Position numbers and translations under genes: made by a program. From Mesorhizobium loti (GTDB lineage Bacteria; Pseudomonadota; Alphaproteobacteria; Rhizobiales; Rhizobiaceae): a DNA stretch of 64,000 bases. Within the stretch, counting starts at the first letter, position 1; each line of letters begins with the position of its first letter. The stretch covers positions 62,001-126,000 of the forward strand of contig AP017605.1 in assembly GCA_002356515.1 (NCBI GenBank), written 5' to 3'. Below are positions 7,876 through 15,271 of the stretch, piece by piece. The notes under the pieces were generated by a model, which did not search any database, was not told the origin of the DNA, and saw only the letters and a program-made list of their open reading frames with translations.

Positions 7876-8370
7876 ATCGCTACCAGCGCCAAGCGTGATT
7901 TCGCTTCGCTGCTCGACGACCTCTTCGTCGCCTCCGACAAGGGCGACGGCATAGAGGGCGACGAGGCTGGCGCGCGTCCGTCCATTCCGTTCGACTATCT
8001 CTCGGTCGCCGATGAACTCCATTCCGGCCGCATCAAGGTATCCGCTGCCGAATACCGTGAGGCCGGTGCCGATCTGGCGAGCGAATTCGCTGCCTTGCTC
8101 GAACACGCCAAGCTGGCGCTGGCTGCCGAGGACCCGAAGCCAGAGGAAAAGCTGCCGCCGATCGATCCGGAATCGATCGCGGCCGAACTGGGACTGAACC
8201 AGCCCAAGAGTTCCGCCGATTTCAGCCGCATGCGCCGCAGCTTTGCTTTCAGCAACCATCCCGACCGCGTCGCTCCGCATCTGCGCCAGCGCGCCATGAT
8301 CCGCATGCAGGTCGCCAACATGCTGATTGACGAGGCCAAGCGCCGCGCCGTGGCCGGTGCTCGCCGCTAG
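7876..8370 (+). CDS. J-domain-like (HPD motif) conserved protein, apparent AUC start
   Basis: The open frame encodes about 164 residues. The C-terminal helical segment RRSFAFSNHPDRVAPHLRQR has the His-Pro-Asp motif of DnaJ J-domains, followed by ARMIR-like helix RAMIRMQVANMLIDEAKRR. The N-terminal part (ATSAKRDFASLLDDLF) looks like a normal start. Between the in-frame stop at 7849-7851 and that text there is no ATG, GTG, TTG or CTG. The best start is ATC 7876, with a very strong GGGGGAGG site 5 bases upstream. CTG 7906 or TTG 8095 would remove conserved-looking sequence. A single ATG-to-ATC sequencing error is the simple alternative. Confidence 0.72.
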   Translation: MATSAKRDFASLLDDLFVASDKGDGIEGDEAGARPSIPFDYLSVADELHSGRIKVSAAEYREAGADLASEFAALLEHAKLALAAEDPKPEEKLPPIDPESIAAELGLNQPKSSADFSRMRRSFAFSNHPDRVAPHLRQRAMIRMQVANMLIDEAKRRAVAGARR

Positions 8371-8480
8371 CCAACGCTGGTTCACGCAAAAGTCGGCCTG
8401 GCGAGGCTTGGAGAGCGCCGTAGCTTTCCCTATACATGCAGCCTCCCTCCCGCGCAGACTTCCCTCCGGAGCAGAATTCC

Positions 8481-9548
8481 ATGCACAAACGCCGTCTCGG
8501 TCGGACCGATCTTCTTGTTACCCAGATCTGCCTTGGTTCGATGACCTGGGGCCAGCAGAACACCGAGGCCGAAGGCCACGCGCAGATGGACCTGGCGTTT
8601 TCGCGCGGCGTCAATTTCATCGACACCGCCGAACTCTACCCGATCCCGCCCAAGGCGGAGACGCAGGGGCGGACGGAAAAGATCATCGGCGGCTGGATGA
8701 AGGCCAAGGGCAACCGCGACCAGGTGATCCTGGCCTCCAAGGTCGTCGGCCGCACGGCCAACGCCTGGTTTCGCGGCGACAGGCCGTCGCAACTGGTGCG
8801 CGCCGATATTTTTGACGCCGTCGACAAATCTCTGGCCAAGCTCGGCACGGACTATCTCGACCTCTATCAGATCCACTGGCCGGAGCGGGACATCCCCTGG
8901 GGGGCAAACCCGACGCGCGTCGGCGCGGTGGCGCGGCGCGCCGATGCAGACGGCGCACCGGCCAACGAGACGCCGATCGCCGAGACGCTTGGCGTCTTCG
9001 ACGAACTGGTGAAAGCGGGAAAGATCCGTCATTTCGGCCTGTCGAACGAGAGTTCCTGGGGCCTCATGCGTTACCTCTCAGAGGCCGAGAAAGGGATCGG
9101 CCCGCGGGTCGCATCGATTCAGAACGCCTACAATCTCGTCAACCGCACCTTCGAGGTGAACCTTGCGGAGGTCTGCGAGCGCGAAGAAGTGTCGTTGCTG
9201 CCTTATTCGCCGTTGGCGCAAGGCTATCTGACCGGCAAATACGACCATGGCGCCCGCCCGCAGGGCTCGCGCTCGCAACTGTTCAACCGCGGCCAGCGCT
9301 ACGAGACGCCGAATGCAGCTGAAGTGCTGCTTGAATATAATGAACTGGCGCGCTCCTTCGGCCTGGAGCCGGCGCTGTTTGCCAATGCCTATGTGTCGAG
9401 CCGGCCCTTCGTCACGTCGAACATCATCGGTGCGACGACCATTCCGCAGCTCGAGATGGCACTGTCTTCGGTGGATGTCGTCTGGACCGAAGAGATGCAG
9501 AAGGCGGTGGACGCGATCCACCAGCGGGTCGGCAATCCCTGTCCCTGA
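8481..9548 (+). CDS. Aldo/keto reductase, Tas-like
   Basis: A 355-residue NAD(P)H-dependent oxidoreductase. It opens with MHKRRLGRTDLLVTQICLGSMTWG and contains the aldo-keto reductase motifs NFIDTAELY (catalytic Asp and Tyr), ILASKVVG (catalytic Lys), LDLYQIHWPER (catalytic His) and SPLAQGYLTGKY. The PIPPKAETQGRTEKIIGGW segment is characteristic of the Tas/AKR11-12 branch. Start at ATG 8481 with GGAG upstream. The following aminotransferase lies 46 bp downstream on the same strand and may be co-transcribed. Physiological substrate unknown. Confidence 0.92.
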   Translation: MHKRRLGRTDLLVTQICLGSMTWGQQNTEAEGHAQMDLAFSRGVNFIDTAELYPIPPKAETQGRTEKIIGGWMKAKGNRDQVILASKVVGRTANAWFRGDRPSQLVRADIFDAVDKSLAKLGTDYLDLYQIHWPERDIPWGANPTRVGAVARRADADGAPANETPIAETLGVFDELVKAGKIRHFGLSNESSWGLMRYLSEAEKGIGPRVASIQNAYNLVNRTFEVNLAEVCEREEVSLLPYSPLAQGYLTGKYDHGARPQGSRSQLFNRGQRYETPNAAEVLLEYNELARSFGLEPALFANAYVSSRPFVTSNIIGATTIPQLEMALSSVDVVWTEEMQKAVDAIHQRVGNPCP

Positions 9549-9594
9549 TCGGTTGGGGATAGAATTACCAAGGAATAACAGAGGGGTGGAGACG

Positions 9595-10863
9595 ATGGTG
9601 GATTTTCCGATCGAGGTCGTGCGTGGACAATTTCCAGCGCTTTCCCTGACCGACAAGGGCCGCCGGCGCATCTATCTCGACAACCCCGCCGGCACGCAGG
9701 TGCCGCAGGCGGTGGCCGACGCGGTGTCGCGCTGCCTGCTGACGACCAATGCCAATCTCGGCGGCTATTTCGAAACGACGATCGCCGCTCAATCTGTCGT
9801 CGATGACGCGCATCAGGCGATAGCCGATTTCCTTGGTGCCGCGAACCCCGAGGAAATCATCATCGGCGCCAATATGACGACGCTGACCTACCACATGTCG
9901 CGCACGCTCGGCCGCACGCTGAAACCGGGCGACGAGCTCATCCTCACCCGCATGGACCATGAGGGCAATGTCTCGCCCTGGCTGCAACTGGCCGAGGATT
10001 TGGGCCTCGTCGTGCGCTGGCTGCCGTTCGATGAAAAGAGCTGGCAGGTCGAGGAGGCGACGCTGGCCGGGCTGCTGTCAGACAAGACACGGCTGGTCGC
10101 CGTGAACTATGCCTCGAACCTGACCGGCTCGATCAACCGGGTTAAGTCCCTGACTGCCATCGCAAAACAGGCCGGCGCCCTGGTCTATGTCGACGCCGTC
10201 CAGTTCGCGCCGCATGGCCTGATCGACGTGCAAGACCTCGGCTGTGATTTCCTGATCTGCTCGGCCTACAAATTCTTCGGCCCGCATATGGGCATTTTGT
10301 GGGGACGGCTAGATATTATCGAGGGCCTGAAACCTTACAAATGCCGCTGTTCGTCCAATGGCCTGCCGGAGCGGTTCGAGCTTGGCACGCCGCAGATCGA
10401 GTTGATGGCCGGTCTCACGGCAGCGGTCGATTATTTTGCCGAGCTGGGTACGGCGGCGGGCGAGGGTGGTTCGCGCAGGCAGAAGATCGCCAAGGCGTTC
10501 GAAGCCTGCATTGCTTATGAAAACCCGTTGGCGCAAAGGCTGATCGACGGCCTGTCCGACATTTCAGGCCTGACCATCCATGGTATCACCGATCGCAAAC
10601 GGCTCGGCGAGCGCGTGCCGACGGTCTCCTTCACCGTCGAGGGCATCGTGCCGGAGACGGTCGTCCGGCAGATGAACGCCGAGAACATCTTCCTGTGGTC
10701 CGGCCACAACTATGCCTGGGAGATCGTCCACCAACTCGGCATTCCGGCAGAACAAGGCGTCGTGCGCATCGGCATCGCGCACTACAACACGGCGGCCGAA
10801 ATCGACGAGACGCTGGAGAGCGTGCATAGGGTCATCGCCATGCTCCGGCAGCAGCGATCCTGA
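9595..10863 (+). CDS. Class V aminotransferase, cysteine-desulfurase-like (VC1184 type)
   Basis: A 422-residue PLP enzyme. The N-terminus has YLDNPAGTQVPQAV, the PLP-lysine motif is LICSAYKFFGPHMGILWG (Lys of AYKFF), and DAVQFAPHG supplies the Asp that holds the pyridine ring. It looks like the cysteine-desulfurase-like VC1184 subfamily. The catalytic cysteine expected near residue 350 of true desulfurases is absent: that region reads FLWSGHNYAWEIV. So sulfur mobilisation by the standard mechanism is unlikely. Start ATG 9595 is preceded by GAGGGGTGGAG. Confidence 0.88.
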   Translation: MVDFPIEVVRGQFPALSLTDKGRRRIYLDNPAGTQVPQAVADAVSRCLLTTNANLGGYFETTIAAQSVVDDAHQAIADFLGAANPEEIIIGANMTTLTYHMSRTLGRTLKPGDELILTRMDHEGNVSPWLQLAEDLGLVVRWLPFDEKSWQVEEATLAGLLSDKTRLVAVNYASNLTGSINRVKSLTAIAKQAGALVYVDAVQFAPHGLIDVQDLGCDFLICSAYKFFGPHMGILWGRLDIIEGLKPYKCRCSSNGLPERFELGTPQIELMAGLTAAVDYFAELGTAAGEGGSRRQKIAKAFEACIAYENPLAQRLIDGLSDISGLTIHGITDRKRLGERVPTVSFTVEGIVPETVVRQMNAENIFLWSGHNYAWEIVHQLGIPAEQGVVRIGIAHYNTAAEIDETLESVHRVIAMLRQQRS

Positions 10864-10878
10864 CGATAGCTTGAATCC

Positions 10879-11907
10879 TTACCGCGCCTTGCCGCCGAAC
10901 CCGCTGAGGAAGGCGGTGAGGTTGTCGCCAAGCGCGTCGCAGAGATAGCCGCCTTCCTGGACGATGACCGTCGGCAGGCCGAGCCCGGCGATGGCTTCGC
11001 CGATGCGCGAAAAGCCTGGCGTCGTCACCGAAAGTCCGCCGAACGGATCGCCCTCGAACGCGTCGAGGCCGAGCGCGACGACCAGCGCATCGGGCGAGAA
11101 GGCGCGGATACGCTGGAACGCCACTTCGAGCGCCTCCAGAAACGCCGCGTCCGCGGATTTGCGCGGCAAGGGCAGGTTGAAATTGTAGCCGAGGCCAGGG
11201 CCTTCGCCGCGCTCGTCGGCATGGCCCCAGAAGAACGGATAGAATCGCACCGGATCGGCATGCAGCGAAACGGTGAGCACGTCAGGCCGTGCATAGAAGA
11301 TGCCTTGGGTGCCGTTGCCATGATGCAGGTCGACATCGAGGATGGCCACGCGCGCCGCCTGCTTGCGCAGCACCTGCGCCGCAACAGCCGAATTGTTGAT
11401 GAAGCAGAAGCCGCCGGCGACATCGGCAAAGGCATGGTGGCCGGGCGGGCGGCACAGCGCATAGGCGGCCGTCGCGCCAGCCATCACCGTTTCAGCGGCT
11501 TCGACCGCGCTCCAGGCGCTCCACAGCGCGCTTTGCCAGGTTTCGCCCGAGATCGGGCAAGCCGTATCGGCCATATGGTAGCCAGCCTGGCCGACCGCCG
11601 ATGCCGGATAGGAGCCGCTGCGCGCGATCGGGTGGATGTTGGGGATCACTTCGGCCGAGGCGCCCTCGATGCGCTGCCAGCGCTCGAAAATGTGCTCGAG
11701 GAAGTCGAGATATTCGGGCGTGTGCACCGCCGAGACCGGGCCGAGCCCGTGATTGCGCGGCCGCTCGATCATGCAGCCGGCAGATTTTGCGCCGGCTAAC
11801 AATCTCTCGACGCGCTCGGGTTTTTCCGGATTGGGCTGGGCGGCGCCGCTGGAGAGAAAGGCCTTTGGATCGTGCCGCTTCTGCTCCTCGGCGTAAAAGG
11901 CTTTCAT
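10879..11907 (-). CDS. Histone-deacetylase-fold amidohydrolase (acetylpolyamine amidohydrolase-like)
   Basis: A 342-residue zinc hydrolase. Motifs: CRPPGHHAFADVAGGFCFINN (catalytic His pair), AILDVDLHHGNGTQGIFY (zinc Asp and His), ALGLDAFEGDPFGGLSVT (second zinc Asp) and VIVQEGGYLCDALG. Length and motifs fit bacterial acetylpolyamine amidohydrolases, which remove acetyl groups from amines. It is the last gene of the ten-gene minus-strand operon and overlaps the preceding acetyltransferase by 4 bp. In that context it could deacetylate an acetamido-acid intermediate such as 4-acetamidobutyrate; that is inference. Confidence 0.93.
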   Translation of the reverse strand: MKAFYAEEQKRHDPKAFLSSGAAQPNPEKPERVERLLAGAKSAGCMIERPRNHGLGPVSAVHTPEYLDFLEHIFERWQRIEGASAEVIPNIHPIARSGSYPASAVGQAGYHMADTACPISGETWQSALWSAWSAVEAAETVMAGATAAYALCRPPGHHAFADVAGGFCFINNSAVAAQVLRKQAARVAILDVDLHHGNGTQGIFYARPDVLTVSLHADPVRFYPFFWGHADERGEGPGLGYNFNLPLPRKSADAAFLEALEVAFQRIRAFSPDALVVALGLDAFEGDPFGGLSVTTPGFSRIGEAIAGLGLPTVIVQEGGYLCDALGDNLTAFLSGFGGKAR

Positions 11908-12425
11908 TCCTGCTCCTCCGGCGCGTCGGCGAAGGCAAAAAAGGCCTCGCCGAGGATCTTCTGCGTCTGCTCGTAGCTCGACCAGGCGATGCCCAGCTTT
12001 TCGTAGAAAGCTTTGGCACCCTCATTGTCGGTATCGACGGACAATCTGAGATAGACGCCGCCGTCCTTCCGACACTCTGCCGCGACACGCCGCAGCAGCC
12101 GCTCGCCGATCTTGCGGCCACGGAACCGGTCCTCGACATAGAGATCCTGCACATAGACGCCGGGCCGCCCCATCCAGGTCGAAAAGATCGGGAAATGCAG
12201 GCAAAGGCCGGCGAATTCGCCGCCCACCTCGGCAATCAGGGTCGAGAAGGCGGGCTTTTCGCCAAAGCCATAGCGGCGCAAGTCATCTGATGTGGACGTG
12301 ATCTCCTGATGCGCACCGATATGGGTGCCGAGTTTGAGAAGCGCGGCGTGGATGGTGTCGACGTCATCGACTGTGCCGGGGCGGATGAGGGTATCGCTTG
12401 TCGCGGTCTGGTTCTTGTCTGCCAT
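11904..12425 (-). CDS. GNAT N-acetyltransferase, SSAT/diamine-acetyltransferase-like
   Basis: A 173-residue GNAT protein. The core FPIFSTWMGRPGVYVQDLYV followed by RFRGRKIGERLLRRV closely follows the spermidine/thialysine acetyltransferase (SSAT) pattern, with R-G-R-K-I-G as the acetyl-CoA pyrophosphate loop. The C-terminal AKAFYEKLGIAWSSYEQ is the usual last GNAT motif. SSAT relatives acetylate terminal amines of polyamines or lysine analogues. It is encoded between DUF523 and the deacetylase in the operon; having both an acetyltransferase and a deacetylase suggests protect-then-deprotect chemistry. Confidence 0.9.
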   Translation of the reverse strand: MADKNQTATSDTLIRPGTVDDVDTIHAALLKLGTHIGAHQEITSTSDDLRRYGFGEKPAFSTLIAEVGGEFAGLCLHFPIFSTWMGRPGVYVQDLYVEDRFRGRKIGERLLRRVAAECRKDGGVYLRLSVDTDNEGAKAFYEKLGIAWSSYEQTQKILGEAFFAFADAPEEQE

Positions 12426-12428
12426 GGA

Positions 12429-12932
12429 TCAGGCCGTGGTCTCGGCTGAACCGGCCTTGTTCAGGAGATCGTCAAGCTCGCCGACATTATCTTCCGAAAA
12501 CACGCGAATGCCATTGGCCTCCAGCAGAGCAGTGGTCGTGCCACGACCCGTCACCCGTTTTCCTGCAAAATTGCCGTCATAGACGAAGCTGCTGCCACAG
12601 GAGGGACTGCCGTCGGTAAGAACCGCATAGCGGCATCCGGTTTCTTGGGCGAGTTCGAGCGCGAGCTGCCCGGCTTCGAGATAAAGTGCGGTCACATCGC
12701 TTCCCGTCTGCTCGACCACTCGACCTCGGCCGTGGAGCACGGCGTCGGCTGTGCCGTGAATTTCCGCGGCGGGACGCGGCGTGGAGAAGCCTGCGGCAAC
12801 CTCTGGGCAGATTTGCACGACCCGTCCTTCCGCCTGCCAGCGTGTCAGGACGGGATGGCCGTTCAGCCGATAGGAGCCGTTATAGCGGACATGGCTGCCG
12901 AGCAGGCAGGCGGAGACGAGAACCCTTTCCAT
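12429..12932 (-). CDS. DUF523 protein (2-thiouracil desulfurase-type)
   Basis: A 167-residue protein. It carries the three cysteine motifs of DUF523: VSACLLGSHVRYNG, VQICPEVAAGFSTPRP and DGSPSCGSSFVYDG. In the characterised member (thiouracil desulfurase TudS) these cysteines bind a [4Fe-4S] cluster. Start at 12932 is favoured by GGGAGGAG upstream; an earlier in-frame start adds only 14 poor residues. It sits within the catabolic operon between the BKACE and GNAT genes. Its role there is not evident; perhaps removal of sulfur from a thio-compound, or an unrelated cluster enzyme. Confidence 0.88.
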   Translation of the reverse strand: MERVLVSACLLGSHVRYNGSYRLNGHPVLTRWQAEGRVVQICPEVAAGFSTPRPAAEIHGTADAVLHGRGRVVEQTGSDVTALYLEAGQLALELAQETGCRYAVLTDGSPSCGSSFVYDGNFAGKRVTGRGTTTALLEANGIRVFSEDNVGELDDLLNKAGSAETTA

Positions 12933-12951
12933 ATCAGCTCCTCCCTCGCTT

Positions 12952-13881
12952 CTAGAAAGCCACCCTGTCGCCACCCTTCAGGCCCAGCATCTGACGCGCC
13001 TCGGCCGGCGTGGCAACCTCCAGTGACAGGCCATCGAGAATGCCACGGATACGGCGCACCTGGTCGGCATTGGATTTCGCCAGCTGGCGGCCATCATAGA
13101 GGCTGTCCTCCAGCCCGACACGGACATTGCCGCCCATCGCCGCGGCGATCGAGATCAGCGGCATCTGCTGGCGGCCGGCAGCGAGCACCGAGAACTGGTA
13201 GCTGTCGCCGAACAGTTTGTCGGCGATGCGCTTCATGTGGATGAGATTGTCTGGATCGGCGCCGATGCCGCCCAGAATGCCGAGCACGAACTGGATGAAA
13301 AGCGGCCCTGACACCAGCCCGCGGTCGCGGAAATGCGCCAGAGAATAGAGATGGCCGACATCGTAGCATTCAAATTCGAAGCGCGTGCCGCACCCCTTGC
13401 CCAGCCTTTTAAGCACGCCTTCCATATCGGCGAAAGTGTTCTTGAAGATGGTATCGCGCGTGGCTTCGAGCAGCTTCGGCTCCCACTCGTGCTGCCATTC
13501 GCGTGGCTTGTCGAGCATCGGAAACAGCGCGAAATTCATCGAGCCCATGTTGAGCGAGCACATTTCGGGCTCCGCCCGCAAGGGGGCTGCCAATCGCTGG
13601 TCCAGCGTCATCAAGGAAGAGCCGCCGGTGGTGATGTTGATCACCGCATCGCTCGCTTGCTTGATACGCGGCAGGAACTGCATGAAGACGTCGGGATCGG
13701 CGGTCGGCCGGCCATCCTTGGGATCCCGTGCATGCAGATGCAGGATCGAGGCGCCGGCTTCGGCCGCGGCGATGGCATCCGAAGCGATCTGGTCCGGCGT
13801 CACCGGCAGGTAGGGCGACATAGACGGCGTGTGCACCGAGCCGGTGACGGCGCAGGTGATGATGACTTTGCGCGGCGCCAT
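12952..13881 (-). CDS. Beta-keto acid cleavage enzyme (BKACE, DUF849)
   Basis: A 309-residue protein. Family motifs: VIITCAVTGSVHTPSMSP at the N-terminus, SILHLHARDPKDGRP (zinc-binding His-x-His), INITTGGSS, and NVRVGLEDSLYD with the third zinc ligand Glu. BKACE enzymes condense a beta-keto acid with acetyl-CoA to give acetoacetate and a new acyl-CoA. Known substrates in the family include 3-keto-5-aminohexanoate and dehydrocarnitine. The aminotransferase gene lies 3 bp upstream, which suggests that transamination of a beta-amino acid supplies the keto acid. Confidence 0.95.
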   Translation of the reverse strand: MAPRKVIITCAVTGSVHTPSMSPYLPVTPDQIASDAIAAAEAGASILHLHARDPKDGRPTADPDVFMQFLPRIKQASDAVINITTGGSSLMTLDQRLAAPLRAEPEMCSLNMGSMNFALFPMLDKPREWQHEWEPKLLEATRDTIFKNTFADMEGVLKRLGKGCGTRFEFECYDVGHLYSLAHFRDRGLVSGPLFIQFVLGILGGIGADPDNLIHMKRIADKLFGDSYQFSVLAAGRQQMPLISIAAAMGGNVRVGLEDSLYDGRQLAKSNADQVRRIRGILDGLSLEVATPAEARQMLGLKGGDRVAF

Positions 13882-13884
13882 TCC

Positions 13885-15270
13885 TTAACCCCGGCCTTCG
13901 ACCGGCAGGTCGAGTTCGGCGGCCAGGACCTCCAGGGAGTCGCCGATGATGGAAATGATCTCACCGATCTGTTCAGCCGTGACGATCATCGGCGGCGCGA
14001 CCATGAAATTGTCGCCGTCGATGCCGCCCTTGACCCTGCGGCCATAGATGATCAGCCCGCGCTCATAGGCGAGGTCGAGCAGCCGCTGCGTGGCTTTCTT
14101 GCCCTGGTCGATCGGCCGCAGCGTCTCGGGATCGGCAACCATCTCGGCGCCGGTCAACAGGCCCTTGCCACGCACATCGGCGATGAAGGGAAAGCGCTTC
14201 GCCAGCCCTTTCAGCCCGTCCATCAGCACGTCGCCCATGGCGGCGGCGTTGGCGATCAGGTCGAGCCGGTCCATTTCGCCGAGCACGGCAAGCCCCGCGG
14301 CGCAAGCCAGCGGGTTGCCGGCATAGGTGTGGCCATGCTGGAAGCCGCCGGAGGCGAGCAGCGGCTGCACCAGCCGCATCGGTGCGGCCAGCGCGCCGAG
14401 CGGCGCATAGCCCGAGCCTAGCCCCTTCGACAGAGCGACGATATCCGGCTTGCAGTTCCAGTGGTCGCCGCCGAGGAATCTGCCGGTGCGGCCGGCGCCG
14501 CTCATCACTTCGTCATGGATAAGCAGGATGCCGTAGCGGTCACAGATCTCGCGGATGCGGGCATAGTAGCTGTCAGGCGCTACAAGCGCCGCCGTGGCAG
14601 CACCGCCGATCGGCTCCATGATGAAGGCGACGACGCTTTCCGGGCCTTCGGCAAGGATCTTGTCCTCCAGCATGTCGGCATAGCGGACGCCACGCTGCTC
14701 CATGGAGAGGTTGTCGCGGTCGCGCCAGGCGGTCGGTGCCGGCACGGTCGGCATCACCCGCATCATCGGCTCGAAAGTCTCTGACAGCGCGTCGTCGCCG
14801 GTGATCGAAAGCGAACCCAGCGTGCCGCCATGATAGGAGGGGAAGCGCGTGATCACCTTCCAGCGGCTGGCCTGGCCGGTGGCAACAGCCCATTGCCGGG
14901 CGAGCTTGATGCAGGATTCCGTCGCCTCCGAGCCGCCCGAGACGAAGAAGATGCGGTCCATGCCTTCCGGCAACTTGCCCGCAAGCTCGCGTGCCAGTTC
15001 CTCCGCCGGTTCGTTCTCGAAATGCAGCCGGTAGGCGAAGGTGGCGCGATCCATCTGCCGCTTCATGGCATCAAGCACATTGCGGTTCGAATGGCCGATA
15101 TTGGCCACCATCGGCCCGCTCGACCCATCGATGAAACGGCGGCCGTCCTGCGTCCACATATAGATGCCCTCGGCGCGGTCGATCAGCGGCCGGCGCAGGC
15201 TGGACAGATAGAACAGATGCGATTCTCGCCGGGCCTCGGTTGCTTGAACGGCGGTCTGGGTCTTCGACAT
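13885..15270 (-). CDS. Class III (omega) aminotransferase
   Basis: A 461-residue fold-type I PLP enzyme. It has YMWTQDGRRFIDGSSGPMV, FVSGGSEATESCIKLARQW, LIHDEVMSGAGRTGRF and the PLP-lysine segment VALSKGLGSGYAPLGA. Class III members act on omega- or beta-amino groups. I use the start MSKTQTAVQ at 15270, 2 bp after the stop of the upstream amidase-like gene; an alternative ATG at 15303 overlaps that gene. It is followed 3 bp later by the BKACE gene. Proposed role: converting a beta-amino acid to the beta-keto acid used by BKACE. Confidence 0.94.
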   Translation of the reverse strand: MSKTQTAVQATEARRESHLFYLSSLRRPLIDRAEGIYMWTQDGRRFIDGSSGPMVANIGHSNRNVLDAMKRQMDRATFAYRLHFENEPAEELARELAGKLPEGMDRIFFVSGGSEATESCIKLARQWAVATGQASRWKVITRFPSYHGGTLGSLSITGDDALSETFEPMMRVMPTVPAPTAWRDRDNLSMEQRGVRYADMLEDKILAEGPESVVAFIMEPIGGAATAALVAPDSYYARIREICDRYGILLIHDEVMSGAGRTGRFLGGDHWNCKPDIVALSKGLGSGYAPLGALAAPMRLVQPLLASGGFQHGHTYAGNPLACAAGLAVLGEMDRLDLIANAAAMGDVLMDGLKGLAKRFPFIADVRGKGLLTGAEMVADPETLRPIDQGKKATQRLLDLAYERGLIIYGRRVKGGIDGDNFMVAPPMIVTAEQIGEIISIIGDSLEVLAAELDLPVEGRG

Positions 15271-15271
15271 G

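Noticed and set aside
10879..15270. Carnitine degradation as the function of the BKACE operon
   Set aside because: BKACE plus thioesterase fits, but no carnitine dehydrogenase (CdhA-like) or betaine-specific transporter is present, and the aminotransferase, GNAT and deacetylase would have no role.
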